Shown one piece after another: positions 22,601-34,654 of a stretch of 64,000 nucleotides of DNA (its first letter is position 1; each line of letters opens with the position of its first letter). The stretch covers positions 2,790,001 to 2,854,000 of the forward strand of contig OX104128.1 in the NCBI GenBank assembly GCA_944470555.2, written 5' to 3'. The DNA is from Heterobilharzia americana (lineage: Eukaryota; Platyhelminthes; Trematoda; Strigeidida; Schistosomatidae). The translations under genes were made by a program, and so were the position numbers. The notes beneath the pieces are model-generated. The model was not told the origin of the DNA, did no database searches, and worked only from the letters and a program-made list of their open reading frames with translations.

Positions 22601-23620
22601 AACAGTCCAGTGACTTGATGTTACGCCGTGGCTTTAAATTGAAGAAGCCGATGACCAATTCAGAGGTAGTGAGAGTAGTTCTTCCTGGTCCGCACCACAC
22701 AGAGAACTCAACTGACTCACGTGTTAGGCAAGGCTCAACTCATGGGGCCGTAGGTTTGGAACGGGACATCACGCACGATGTTTTTAAGTTCCTATTTGAA
22801 CGCGCCGAAAAACCCCTCAGGAGGAAAGGACTACTATCCACCGCCTCAGCTCTTTTGACCCACTACGTCTGATCGCCCAGGTTTGCCTTCCAGTCAAGTA
22901 GCCATTGAAGAGCCTTTGCAAATCTCACGCCGGTTGGGATACACCCCTGAATTTCAATGACCCATCTGTTTGGATGGATTGGATGAGGTTCATGAAGAAT
23001 CTTGGGCAAACCTCCGCACCCGGAAGTATCAAGAAGAAGGATAAGAGCGAGGTGAGTAAAGTTGAGTTGCACCTATTTTGCGTTGCTCCTGAATCTGGTT
23101 ATGGAGCGGTGGCTTATTCGTGGAACACTCTAAAAACACGCCACCGTACAGCATGCTGCTGTATAGCGAATCTCGGGTTGCCCCTCTGAAAACGGTGACA
23201 GTGCCGGGATTAGAGTTAGCTGCGGCAGTATTGAGTGCACGAATGAGTGAAATTTTGAGGAGGAACCTCCCAAATAGCTTTGACAAGATGCTTTTTTGGA
23301 CAGATTCTATGGCTGTTCTGTACTATACTAGAAATACAGAGTTGGTACAGTGCTTTCGTAGCCAACCGTCTAGCCAGCGTACATCCCCAAATCAGTGAGG
23401 GTACATTAAATCTCAAAAGAATCCTGCAGATCGGACCTCAAGAGGTATAAGAAGGGCGCGTAATTCAGCGTTTTGGATTCAGGGTCCCCCCCTTCCCGAG
23501 AAGCCGATAGTTTTCAAGTACCATGGACCTCTGCTGGAAGGAACCACCAAAAAATGTCAAATTCGAGAGGTCGGTCTGAACAAACACAAACGTTACTGAG
23601 CTCACTGTTGATCCGACCTT
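22597..23620 (+). pseudogene. BEL/Pao RT connection and RNase H, broken
   Basis: Successive frames give the connection (RRGFKLKKPMTNSEVVRVVL, LLSTASALLTHYV) and the RNase H-like domain (VELHLFCVAPESGYGAVAYS at about 23058, then SRVAPLKTVTVPGLELAAAV and LFWTDSMAVLYYTRNTE at 23170-23340). RNase H removes the RNA template. Several frame changes are needed, and part of the stretch 23400-23610 reads poorly. Confidence 0.75.
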
Positions 23621-25075
23621 GGCATATCATCCGGACTGGGTGAGGCTGACTAAAGCTGTCGCATGGCTTAAAATATGTGTGATCCACATATTTGTCATGT
23701 ATTCGCGTCGCCAAGGTGTGTCATTGAATGTTGGCTATCTAACAGCCGATGAACTGAAAGCTGCTAAACACAAAGTATTATGTATGGCACAACGGGTGTA
23801 TGGAGGATTAATAAAGAAACTCCGAGAAAGAGGTAGTTGTGAGGCTGAAGGTGAGTTGCAAAGGTTCTCGCTTTACTTATGGACAGATCGGTCTGCGTCG
23901 ATGACAGGTTGAACTATTCCGACTATCCGCCCACTTTTAAGCATCGGGTTGTCCTCCCCAGACATCACTTCGTGACTGAGCTGATCATGAGGCATTATCA
24001 CATCATAGAAGGACATGCTGGTGCCTCACAAGTCCTGGCCACTCTACGAAGAAACTATTGGATAGTTAAGGGGGTCAGTGCGGCTAAAAGTGTGCATAGA
24101 GTGCAGACGATTGAAAGCTGCACTGGGTCCACAAGTGATGGTCCTCTTACCGGTCTGTCGCTAGCAGAAAGGATGGTTTTGCTTCTCGTCAGTGGGAATT
24201 GATTATTTTGGACCACTCATGGTTCGCCGTGGAAGGAGAGGGGATAGGAGGTACGGGTGTGTGTTTACTTGCCTTCAGACGCGGGCCGTACATTTAGAGG
24301 TAGCTTTCAACCTAGGCGCTGACGCCCTCATAATGGCTGTAGTGAGGTTCGTAGGAAGAAGAGGAACCCCTGCGCAGATATACAGTGGTAATGGTTCTAA
24401 CTTTGTTGGAGCGATCTTGGAACTGAGGCAACTAGTGGGTGTGTATGACAGGCGGCGAATCAATGATGCTATGGCGACAAAAGGGATACCATGGAGTTCC
24501 AACTCCCCGCAAGCGAGTCGTCCAGGTGGAATATAGGAGAGGGTGATACGTTCTGTACGCAGGTTATTGATGGTTATATTCAAAGAGCAGACTCTGCATG
24601 ATGATACATTAGCCACCTACTTCATGGAGATAGAAAGAATTTTGAACAGTCGTCCTACCGTCCTCGTGACGACCGACCCAAAGGACAAATTAGCCCGCAC
24701 CCCCAACAGCTTACTGTTACTACGACATAGTGGAGGAATACTTGTGGAGCACACTATTGCCGATAAGCACGTGAGACGTTGGAAACAAGTTAATTACTTG
24801 GCTGATGTTTTTCGGCGCGATGAACGAAAGAGTATCTACCATGCTGGCAAACCCTTCAGAGGTGGTCAGGAAAGAAAAGCAATTTCAGGGAAGAAGATGT
24901 GGTGCTTGTGGCCTCTGACGAAACACCAAGTGGTTCCTGGCCTTCGTTAGTGGTCGAAACACGCGAGAAGGACGCAGATGGTCCAGTAAGAACAGTGATG
25001 GTGCGTATGAAGCAAGGTACCATGAGAAGAGATATACGAAAGCTTTGTCTTCCTGACGGAGTGGAACAAAGATAG
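23619..25075 (+). pseudogene. BEL/Pao integrase, broken, with altered catalytic residue
   Basis: The zinc-binding N-terminal part reads LPRHHFVTELIMRHYHIIEG and ASQVLATLRRNYWIVKG (23955-24075). The core starts GIDYFGPLMVRRG (24195), TCLQTRAVHLEV, then YSGNGSNFVGA where the family has SDNGTNF: the second catalytic Asp is Gly. The third catalytic residue lies in MEIERILNSRPT (24625). The end reads MKQGTMRRDIRKLCLPDG, stopping at 25073-25075. Frames change at about 24190, 24540 and 24860. Confidence 0.8.
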
Positions 25076-25161
25076 AGTACGAAGATAGCTATGTAGGGAG
25101 AGCCACGGCTGAATGCATTGAGAGGTGTTTCGCCTGTCTGGAGGGATTTTGGAGCCCGGTG

Positions 25162-25905
25162 TGATGGAAAATTGATCTGAAAATCCCTCCTGATAACCCC
25201 ATTTGACTGTATTGACATTTATTTTAACATTTTTACCCTCGTTATGGATGGTGTACCCTTGACCTTAGCCGGTGTAATGTTATTTGCTTGTTTAACTGTC
25301 TTATTTGATTTTGCACTCGGTATTTGCCTTTGTATGTTTGAGACTTATCATGAATATTTGACTTTCCCATTATGTGACGCTGGACTGTTGACAAGGTGAT
25401 GTTGTTTTACTGCGCCCGACATTTTGTTTTTGTTCAACTCACGGTTATGCTGTGATTTGACTGTTTGTCTTTTGACTGTCTACTGGAGGCGTTTATTTGT
25501 TGGTTTGATTCTGGTAGACAGAGTTTTTTCCCTTTGTCGGGAATATTCTTACTGACTGTCAGGTACTTAACAATTATATTTGTTTAACCAGTTTCTACAG
25601 TATAGTACGTATTTGCACCCGAGAACGTTCGGACTATATGGTTACTCAATGGCACTGTTGAGGTATTTTTATAATTTCGGTATAACTTACTGTTGCTTTG
25701 ATAGTACCATAGATTTTGTTACGAATCTACCATTGAATTACTACAAACCGTGTTTTGATGTTTCGATCAAATTTTGAATGTGCGTCACTCGCGGAAGTTC
25801 GAAAGCTATACAGTAGATCGCAGGAACTGGTCAGATTCACGTCAGTTTGCACCGCCTAGTTATTTCCCGCGTTCAGGCCAAGATTATTAGATTCTGGCCG
25901 CTACA
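25162..25905 (+). repeat. BEL/Pao 3' LTR
   Basis: Starts TGATGG and ends near GCTACA. It pairs with 10558-11301 (744 bases each). Differences from the 5' copy: two at the very start, one C insertion near 25255, an indel with a substitution near 25770, one base near 25800 and about six transitions in the last 25 bases. Everything between is identical. Confidence 0.85.
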
Positions 25906-26058
25906 GTCCCTACATGTCAAGGGTTTGGTGAGATGCACGCTGTTGTAGGGCTGTGGGAATCCGTTAACTGAGCACGTGACAAGGTTGTGACTGAACCTGT
26001 GGCTAATATGAGTGTAAGACGGTTCCATGTTATTGCGAAATATCAGGTTCAACGTATT

Positions 26059-26677
26059 TTAGTTACGTGTTGGAGAAATGATATGCTGAGCCCAAGCCAA
26101 AGCGTCTAAGAACTCAGGTAATTCACCCCAGCGTCTGAGACTAGGTAGGGGAATCAAACGAACATGTGGCATGTTAAAGTCCCCTCGGATAACTTTGTGG
26201 CCGCATGATAATTTGGAGGCGGATGCAAAAGCCCCACATGTTCCCTGATCAAGGTTTCGGTTCACTCAGGGCGGGCGATATTTAAAAGGGCGATTCATTC
26301 GGTTTGGAGAGTTGAACCCGCAGAGCCCTTAACGGCATTGAAACGAGGTGGGTCAACTATCTGCAGTGTGATATGTGGTCGAACATGATCGGGGCAGTCA
26401 ACACCACGTTCGCTTTTCATACTGTTCCGAAACAGGAGACAGTCATCTACCTGAAATGAGGAGTCAGAGACGCCTGGCAAGCCCCAAGTTCTGTGACGCT
26501 GATAAGACCAGACCGGCAGATGGAAGATAGAGCTCGGAGATGAATCAGTTTAGCTTTAATGCAGCGAGCATTTGTTAGGACGTAGTTAAAAGAGACTGAG
26601 TCAACTGAGGAGGGATTCAAGAGATCACGAATAAGAAGGCCCATATTTTTGGTGGACACATCCAAAGCGCTGAACAA
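26059..26677 (-). pseudogene. CR1 endonuclease fragment (copy H)
   Basis: Read across frames from 26677 down: YVLTNARCIKAKLIHLRAL (start of the endonuclease), GLISVTELG, DSSFQVDDCLLFRN, then GDFNMPHVRLIP and FLDALAWAQHIISPTRN. These are the N, E and D-x-N catalytic landmarks of the CR1 endonuclease, in three different frames. Confidence 0.65.
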
Positions 26678-28034
26678 GGCACGGTGGTTGGCCGCAAGGC
26701 AAGAAGATACTAAGTGTGTAGTCTCGAGAGATGCGGAAGAAGAAAGGCAGCTGGAAAGGAACTCAGATAGGATCGACTAAACTAACGTTTTGAAACGGAG
26801 CTAACTGAGCATCCTCACACTGCTGATCGTCGCTAGAGTTCGTCTGATTGGTGATGGGAACCAGAATGAGATGAGAAAACAGGAGCAGGCAGGTAAGTGG
26901 ATATAAAAGACGATTTCTTGTCTCATTTATAAACTTCCCCAGGGGTGGGTGCACCTGAAAATGAAAGTAAGTCAGGGGAGTGTGGAGTTGTATTGTGATA
27001 CCTGGATTTGTAATAACTCGATAGTTCCAGAATTTAAACCCAAACAGGGCGATGAATGCGGTTTCGAAGGAACTGATTGGCTCAGGCAAAAATAACTTGT
27101 ATGGGTAGATGAGCCCTTCGTTTGAATACTGCCAAGTGTGTCCCAGATGATATAAAGAGCTGGGATTTTACCAGCATTACCTGGCCACAAGAAGTGGGTA
27201 TGTAAGCGTTCTGAGTGCAGTCTCCATCCGTGAGCCTATGAATGGGGGTCCAGCAAAGGCGAGACTTAGGGGTTCAAAGCTCTCAGGTTCAAGTGACAAG
27301 CTGATCAGAAAACCTCGCAAAACGTGGTGCATGAACACGCCAGGGTGCTGAGTGGTTAGCGCGGAAGGAAAGACATGAGAAGCTGCAACGTCTGGTGGAA
27401 GATTCACCTGACCCAGGAAGGGACTGGGATATGGAAGTGCATCAAGATGAGCAGCAGAATGAAATTGGAGGATTTCATTCGACAGCGAGAATGAAGGCTA
27501 GTTTAGATGGCTATGATCACCATCGGGGACAGTGCTATGCTACTGCAAATCTGGATTATCCGGTTTAGATTTTCGTGTACGCAGTTTGTGAGGGGTTATG
27601 GGTTAACTTGAACTCGTCAATTTTCGGCAGTTTGCTAACGGGACGTGTGTGAGCGGCGGATTCCTTCTGGTTTCTAATAGGGTTCCAACACCCAGACTTG
27701 ATAGTGCGAGCGCAGAAAACCGATAGATTTTGGTCCCTGTCGTCTTCTCCCTGTGGTTTAGCTCGTGTTACTGGAGTCTACGTCATGGCCTCATGGTAAA
27801 TCTAGAGGCAGGTAGGACGTATTTTAGCATCATGGAGCTGCAACGGGACGCCAAATCCACGGTCGCCAATGGATTGGGAGAAGACCCGTCATTAGAGGGA
27901 AGACCAATAGTGGAAGTACCAGCCATTTTGATGGATAGGCTTAGTTAATTCTGAGCACCGGAATAAGGATCGTGCGCCGGAGCCGGAAGAGAAGACTGGG
28001 CACCAAATCAACTCCGCAGGGCCGGCCAGTCATA

Positions 28035-28463
28035 TCACTGGATTGTTGTCAAATTAGAGGTAGTACATGCACGCTGGAATCCGAGCACAGCCTTGAACCT
28101 TGGTAGGGAAATCACGTGTTTGCCTGCAATGGTTGACGGATTGAAGCTGACAAGAAAGGGCCAATTAGGAAATGGATTAGGTTTTCGGATTCGTGGGCAG
28201 GAATGTGAAGCAGCTGGAAGGTTTGCAGCCTTGGGGAGATATGAGCATATAGAGTTAAGGTGTGACCTATCTAGAATGCCATAGTCAACTTCGTTATGTT
28301 TTCGTACACATTTAATGACCTCAGAAGAAGTAGGGTTAGTTAAGTTCTCTGCCTTGGATAGGACTTCCGGATCAGTTGAGTCAACGCTGAGCGCGTTGAT
28401 AAGGAGATCGAAGGAAGAGAGAACATTCGGTTGCGGTTTAAACTCACCAATCACAAGATTCAA
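28035..28463 (-). pseudogene. CR1 ORF1 fragment (copy H)
   Basis: A 142-codon frame whose segment DPEVLSKAENLTNPTSSEVI corresponds to the conserved ORF1 helix in the other copies (ENLIKLETLVNFVATEASKR at 34783-35394). The following VDYGILDRSHLN and PSTIAGKHVISLPRF are consistent with decayed ORF1. The sequence is strongly diverged, so this is an older copy. Confidence 0.5.
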
Positions 28464-31142
28464 ATCTGCTCCATTTCCGAGTTCGGGTTACAGTTCATCG
28501 AACTAGCCTCGTGTAGGGCTTGATGTGGGTCGGCTATTTAGGTTGACGGTTCGAAAAGATACGCATAGGCCTTTTGTGTGGGCCACGGATGTTTTTCAAA
28601 GACACCTTGTGTTCCAGTATATTCAGAGGAGGGTTTAGAGTATCAGAAACTGTATCACATACCCTAATGGTTTGGGTTATTTTAGAAGCACATTCTTCTG
28701 TAAGGTGAGCTGGGAACTGTCAGAAATGTTTTAGCTACTCTGTAACTCTAATTATAACAACTTATTCTTGCAAATACGAGCACACACCAGTTTACAGGCA
28801 TGATTATGTACTTTAACCAGTTTCTACACGTAACAGACTTGCATTTCCCAAAAGACAGAAGCGCAAAACATTGCCACATGTCTTGCTGACAATAATTCAT
28901 TTTAAAGACAGAGAGATGATAGGGGTGCGCACCATATAACTTATCAAAGATTTTCTGGATAATTGTATATCTTAGGCCCAAGGCAGCAAAACACCTGTAT
29001 TAAAGAGATGGTCCGGTTAGACTTTGTAGTACGTGAGACTTCATCAAATCGTACTTTTGAAACAGTGAACAAATGTGAGTGCAAACGGGCAAGAGAAAAT
29101 TGGTGATTTAGCGTGCAAGATTCACCACCCACGTTACGAAGGGGCGAGTGGTCGCTAGTGGCACGTGGAACTTGGTGTGAGCATAAAACCTGCAGAACTT
29201 ATAAAACATAAGTGTTTTTGAATGAGCAGCTTACGAGCAACGCAGCAGTAACAGGTTGCTAGCACAGAAGGTTCGTTGTATGCGCAGCCACTGGTAGACA
29301 TAACATTACGATGTTAGGTGGTAGTTCTAGAGTATACGGCTTCATGACTGGCTGAAAATAGTAAGCCCACTGGTGTTCTGGGATGAAATATTTTCTCCTG
29401 TACCTGTTGACTTGGTGCTAAATGGGGATAAACGTAGTCTCCCCACAGTGGTTCGGACAGGTAGGACCCAGTTTTACCATGCTTGATTCCAGAGCGAGCA
29501 TCTGCAGAACAGAAGAGAAAACGAAAGACGAGAGAACACAGCGGGAGATGGCTGCAAAAATTTTGTAGAAGTTCCTAATGAAGTCCATGAGAATTAGAGT
29601 CAACGGAGAGTTTCATAAAAAATAACAATTACGACAATTTGTAGTCCATACCATGTTACGACTAGGATGGCAGTAATAATGTTTTGTAGTAAATGTGAAC
29701 TTTGACACAGCCTTGGTAGGATTCACCATATATAGGCTGGTATGGAATGTCTGAACAGTGTGTAGAAACAACTGTTCGCGAGCATCTTAAAATAGTAGCT
29801 TATACTGATCGAGGCTTAAAGTATACCATAACTGAATGTGAACGGAATAGATGCAAGATTTGGTTGAGGAAGCAGTACGGGTTGCCGTAGTAGCGTGGAA
29901 GTTAGTGAGAAAGCATGCGAAATGACGTTAATTGCAAAGTGGAGGTTTGAAAATAGTCACTGGTATTTGTGGATGGAAACCGCACTAGCGATTTATGGGT
30001 AGAAAACTCAAGCAGTAAGTAATTATGTTTGATGACTATTTGTGATGCACGTTCACGCTGTACTGGCGTATTCATTTAGGCGTCTGGAGAAGGTAGCAAC
30101 CCCATACCACATGCTGGCATCAGGAGAGAGTCTATACTACTTCGTAGCACCGGCTGTCAGGGAGATTTTTCACCAGGAAACTTGTCTTCTTTTAAAGGGA
30201 GAGCATTTTTCGTGTTTCTTGTTTAAGCTTTTTATTTCCAGTTCCTATTATTCTACTCATGAACAAGACCCGCAGCAATCACTGTGGTGTCCGTTAGATC
30301 GCGGTAGATCTCATTTATCCCCACCGTCAGATCAGTTAGAAAGCAGTCGCCAGTTTCCTTTCACGGGATGCCAGGCCTTGGATGATGATTATTTCAGAGG
30401 TATTTCGCAAAATGCTACAGCTATGCCTGTGCCGATTGTTCGCGTTTCCCCTTTTTGTTTTCAAACAGACCTCTACTCCCAGTGGAAGTTATCATAGTAT
30501 GGATAACTACTTTCGGTAGCCAACCCAATGCACCACGTCTGTAACAGCTCGAAAATCTAAATTATGGAGGCGTATTTGTGGATGAGAAGCAATAAATTGG
30601 AGCGGGAGGATTTCTTTACACACATACGTATATATAGAGAGACAGAGAGCTAGGGAAGGCGAGCTGAACTTGGCGCATGATATAAGGGTGACGCATAAAC
30701 AGAGAGGGTGTTGAATGTCTTCTAGTAGGCCTGGTAAAATGACAGCTAGGATTCTTGGGGAACAGAAATGATTATTTATAAAACAGCTGAACCCACCGAA
30801 TTAGTAATTGCCTGCTAGCTCCATTTGTGCGGATAAAGATACGTCATCACATTATCATACGGAAGTACCACAGAGCGGGCAGCGTACTTGTTAGTCTAAG
30901 CCATGTTCTAGCCAGAACGAAATTCGTCAATATTTTTCAGGTGTACATACCAAGTTTCAGTCAACTGGACTTACTTCTTACAAAATTCGGTGCTGTTCGG
31001 AACCGGAGGTGCTGGAAATACTCAAACTTAGTGTTAGTGAATGTGGTTTGGGCAGAATGCGAAATCGATATACAACAGACAGCCGTGGAAGTCCGTTTTA
31101 GGTTTTGCAGGGAATTTAAGACTTTAGGAATAAGGCTGCAAC

Positions 31143-31160
31143 TATATATATATATATATA
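31143..31160. repeat. (TA)n microsatellite
   Basis: A perfect TA dinucleotide run of nine units inside the long 3' UTR of CR1 copy D. Confidence 0.85.
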
Positions 31161-31481
31161 GCGCGTGTGAAGAAGAAAAGGATCGGAAAATTAGAAAGCA
31201 ATGTAGTATTTAACTGCATAGATCAAAATGATGTCGAATGATGCCACGTATCTTTAATGTGGCACATATTACTCCCAGATTACATTCCACAAAATATTTG
31301 TTGGGAAGGGATGAAAACTTGTCGGGTGACGCTTTGTCAAATTAAACTAGGTAATCGGTTCCAGATAACGCCGTAATTTATGGTAAAGAAGTTTGACCTG
31401 AGTTTAGTATAGCAGCGTACCATGCTGAGAGAAGCCTGATGTCTGAGGCATTTTTTAGGGGTGCTCCGTAGTAGTTCGTTA

Positions 31482-33304
31482 TTAGGGAAATATCAACCGT
31501 CTAGCGATTCCAAAAATAAGGTTCAGGTTCAACTTCAGTCTTCCAATCCATAAAGCTAAGTTAAAAGTCTTGCATCTGTCATAATAAGAAATGTCAGTTC
31601 CGTCTTTCATCAGTCTTTCGGTGAATCTCCGTTGCACCCCTTCTAGTTTACCCTTGTCCCTCATTGAAATACTGCCAATAACGTGCGGACAGAATCCAAG
31701 TAATGGACGAGTGCACGATTTGTATGATATAACTTCAGCTTCCCGAGTCGCAAAGTTCCAGAAGAGGAGCCCGAGAAGTTTTCCGACCTTGAAAACCCGC
31801 CAGCCAAGATACTGCGTGAAGCCGAAAGGTGATGAGTATTTCAAACCCATGTCCGCAATAAGTGGTGGGGTGGTAGGGTGACCGGAACCCCACGTGGAAT
31901 ATTTTTAGAGCACAAAATCCCACACTTGTCAGAGTCAAAATTCATTTTCCATATGTGGCACCAATGTTGAAGTCTAGTTGTGTCCTGTTGGATTTTTCCC
32001 AGACTTTCCGTCCGGTTGGAGCCGGATGAGCTATACACTATTTTAGTGTCGTCGGCAAATGGAAAAGGTCTACCACGTTGTATAACATCACATACATCAC
32101 TTAAGGGAGAAGAAATAGCAGTTGTCCGATTACATCGCCTTGCATAACCCGCTAGTGTTTGGAAGCGGGTTTGAGGTGTGATTATTAATCCTGGCCACTT
32201 GTGAGCGGTTACTGAGGAATGATGCTAACCATTTTGTTGGCAAGCCTTGCAAATTACATGAAGCCACTTTAGATAAGCATTTTGCGACTCACTGTGTCAA
32301 AAGCCTTGCTGAGACTGAAGTATACTACGGTCGTAGAAGCATCTTTTAGCAGCGAAATATGGTCAGAAAATTCCAGATGGCGGGTTATGCAGGAACGTTG
32401 ACTAGTGAACCCATGCTATGAAGAAGTTATGAGTTTCTCCTGAACGAGGAACTGAGAAGCAGCGTTTTTAACTACTTTTTCCAAGGCTCTTGAGATAACC
32501 GTGGTCACACAAATGTCTGTAGCTTGTTACGCATTAATGAGATCCTGACGTTTGTCAGTTTCCACGCTTAGGGATAGACTCCGGTAGATAAAGACATGGA
32601 AAACACTTTATGAAGAAAGAAGGGAGTGTCTGTACCACCATATTTTAAGACGACGGAAGGTATCATATCGGACCATGGGATGTTTGAACGTTTTAATGAG
32701 GCTACAAATTTCTTGATATCCTCCAGCGAGAGAGCAACATCTTTTATGGAGAGAAGTGTTTGACGAGGGACTTGGGGTGCACATATATCGTCATCACAGA
32801 TATGTGAATTTACAAAACATACGTTTAAAGTCTCGCAAATATCAGAAGGATCATCGATAAAATTCTTGTCTAGCAAGATGAAAGATATGATTAGCCCACG
32901 GGTACTGAGCCTTTTGCGGTAAACCTCACGGTTGAGGTAGGTTGAGGGAGACTGCTACCACCTCCTTTTTCTTCTCTGGTTGGTGAAATCTCTTTACTTT
33001 TTTGAAGAGCCGGGTAGATATTGTGAGTGTGGAAAGGTGCTGGGAAGCTTTTGTCTGCGATGCATTGCCGGTGCAGTTTGTATAGTTTTGAATCTATATT
33101 GCTTGGAATGAAGTATTTTGCGCTATAATCATGTTTTATTGCGCATTTCAGGACTAGGTGAGCAGAACACAGGGAGATATTTCTGTAAAACTGGGTGGGA
33201 GTAGTGTCTGGGTCTGTACATGAGAAGAATAGGTCCCGGTCTAGACAGAGTAGGATGTGGGTGAATTCATCCATCTTAGCTTTCTGAAAGTACACAACCG
33301 TCAT
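31482..33304 (-). pseudogene. CR1 RT (copy D), broken
   Basis: Pieces on the - strand: linker 32891-33304 and 32568-32876 (DPSDICETLNVCFV, VASLKRSNIPWSDMIPSVVL), the catalytic loop RPFPFADDTKI near 32030-32070 (FADD kept), HIWKMNFDSDKCGILCS (31841-32038), and the C-terminal frame 31482-31850 with SCTRPLLGFCPH and KLEGVQRRFTERLM. Frame changes occur between all pieces, and the fingers region (32140-32560) is badly decayed. Confidence 0.7.
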
Positions 33305-33374
33305 ATTTGAAATGGTATATGGTTTAGAATAATAGCGGGATTTGATGTCGAATGAGCAGACAACTACATTATGG

Positions 33375-33990
33375 TCACTTCCCGTAAATACATGGCCAAC
33401 ATATGCATAGAAGGGTAGATATGAGATGTAAGCTTTTGTTGTCTCGAGTTGCTTCTAAGATATTTTGTGTCCATCCGCAAAGTTCAATCGCATCTAAAAG
33501 ATTACCGTGGCGAGGTGGGGCATTAGTAGGCTGCCAACAGATTTCAGGGAAGTTAGTCCCCTCACTAATCTTACGGTTGAAATTCGATGTAGCCGTATAG
33601 TGAAAGGCAGCAGTTATTTTGTTAAGGAGGTTATCGTTTTGGTCTGGCGGACGACAGATACATTCCAGCAGAACAGGTATCTGGCGGGGGAGGTTTATCG
33701 ATACCAAGACTGTGTTATTTATGTCAAGATTTAAGTCCTCGTGATAGGCAGCACTGAAATATGATTTGAAACAGATAACAAAACCGCCACTTCTACCGGT
33801 GGATCTGTTCCCCCCGAACAAAGCGTACCCTTCACAGGGGGATTTATCACTTATACTTGGCATGGACCAAGCCTCGGTGATCAGCAGTGCAGAGGGCCGG
33901 CATATCAACAGCTAGCCGAATTGCACTTCAGAATTTCTGCTATTTCGCAGACCAGTTGATGATGCAACGCTATTCGTTCATGGTCTAGCA
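33375..33990 (-). pseudogene. CR1 endonuclease fragment (copy D)
   Basis: The 177-codon frame 33375-33908 reads LLITEAWSMPSISDKSPCEG (catalytic Glu in TEAW), YALFGGNRSTGRSGGFVICF, LLECICRPP and FPEICWQPTNAP. The D-x-N motif is lost (the place reads GTNFPEICW). The frame stops at the 5' truncation near 33990. Confidence 0.7.
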
Positions 33991-34011
33991 ATAAACAAAC
34001 TGATAAGCAAA

Positions 34012-34216
34012 TAAATGTCTTTATTCTCAAGTTATGAAGTTAACATGAGGAAGCCAGTTTACAGGCCTCATCAAATTGATAACTGAAGAGAAACATAAAA
34101 GGTTTTAGCAGTATTGAATGATACAGAGGGAGGACACTGGACTCTATCGTGATACCAAACGTCTAAATGCCATGAAAATAGCAGGAAAATATCACTTTAC
34201 AGTACATACATCTTTC
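34012..34216 (-). mobile_element. CR1 3'-end fragment
   Basis: Tail ATAAATGTCTTTATTCTC followed by the terminal stem-loop motif AACATGAGGAAGCCAGTTTA (34041-34062), then 3' UTR sequence that ends near ATCACTTTACAGTACATAC, as in the copies at 14105-14402 and 12012-12240. It sits directly against the truncated 5' end of copy D. Confidence 0.7.
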
Positions 34217-34654
34217 TGAGTTTCAGTCATTTCTGCTCACAATTCTTTCTTCACATCAAACGGTGCAATACTAGGTGTTTGCGTTGTGAGTAGTCGACAT
34301 GACTGACCCATCTGCAAAACCCCGTGCTTCCTCAGATAAAAGTCGATTTTAACAGTAATTCTTTCTTTCTTGGCTTTATTGACCAATAATAACTTACTTC
34401 AATAATTTCAGGAATAAGTAAGTATCCATTCAGTCATTTAATCCAGGTGAATGTCTAAGTTCAGGTGTTCCTCACTCTTCAAGTGTTACCTTTCCCAGCA
34501 ATTCAGACTGGTAGTGCTGAAAACATTTGTTGTGGTGCAAGTAACTAAGGAATGGAAGAATAGTCGTTCATCGGCAGATAAGTCTCTAATCTTGCTATTT
34601 TATTGTCAGACAATAAATTTTTGCCTCTTTATGTCTGTGCCTTGTAGCTTTAAA

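Larger units (their letters stand above)
10558..25905 (+). mobile_element. BEL/Pao LTR retrotransposon with nested CR1 insertions
   Basis: Two direct LTRs of about 0.75 kb bound about 13.9 kb of interior. The BEL open frames run on the + strand: gag, aspartic protease, RT, RNase H and integrase, the order typical of BEL/Pao. Gag is split by three - strand CR1 insertions (about 12.0-14.05, 14.1-14.4 and 14.65-20.9 kb). Removing these leaves about 6.9 kb, a usual length for the family. No clear target-site duplication was found at the outer ends. Saci-1 of schistosomes belongs to this superfamily, but I cannot assign the family name without alignment. Confidence 0.85.
25906..28560 (-). mobile_element. 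CR1 copy H: ORF1 and endonuclease part, no RT
   Basis: On the - strand ORF1 remains (28035-28463), a linker (26680-28030) and an endonuclease start (26059-26677) can be read. The endonuclease fades out between 26058 and the BEL LTR, where NNMEPSYTHI-like sequence is still suggestive. RT and 3' UTR are absent, so the 3' part was lost. BEL probably did not split it, because the BEL left flank carries an unrelated + strand element. Confidence 0.65.
28745..33990 (-). mobile_element. CR1 copy D, endonuclease to 3' end, with long 3' UTR
   Basis: On the - strand the element runs from endonuclease (33990-33375) through RT (33310-31480) to a 3' end at 28745, where a terminal stem-loop (28775-28800) and a TTATTCTTGC tail resemble insertion C. 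The 3' UTR is about 2.7 kb against about 1.2 kb in insertions A and C, so extra sequence is probably inserted around 29.2-31.0 kb. That extra stretch has an incidental 151-codon + frame (30042-30497) and a (TA)9 run (31143-31160), but nothing I recognise. ORF1 is missing. Confidence 0.65.

Noticed and set aside
25906..28560. CR1 copy H considered as the target split by the BEL insertion
   Set aside because: The other side of the BEL element holds an unrelated + strand CR1-like element, and no target-site duplication was seen.
30042..30497. 151-codon + strand ORF
   Set aside because: No motif or splice context, and it lies antisense in the long 3' UTR of a - strand CR1 copy. Length alone is weak evidence in this window.
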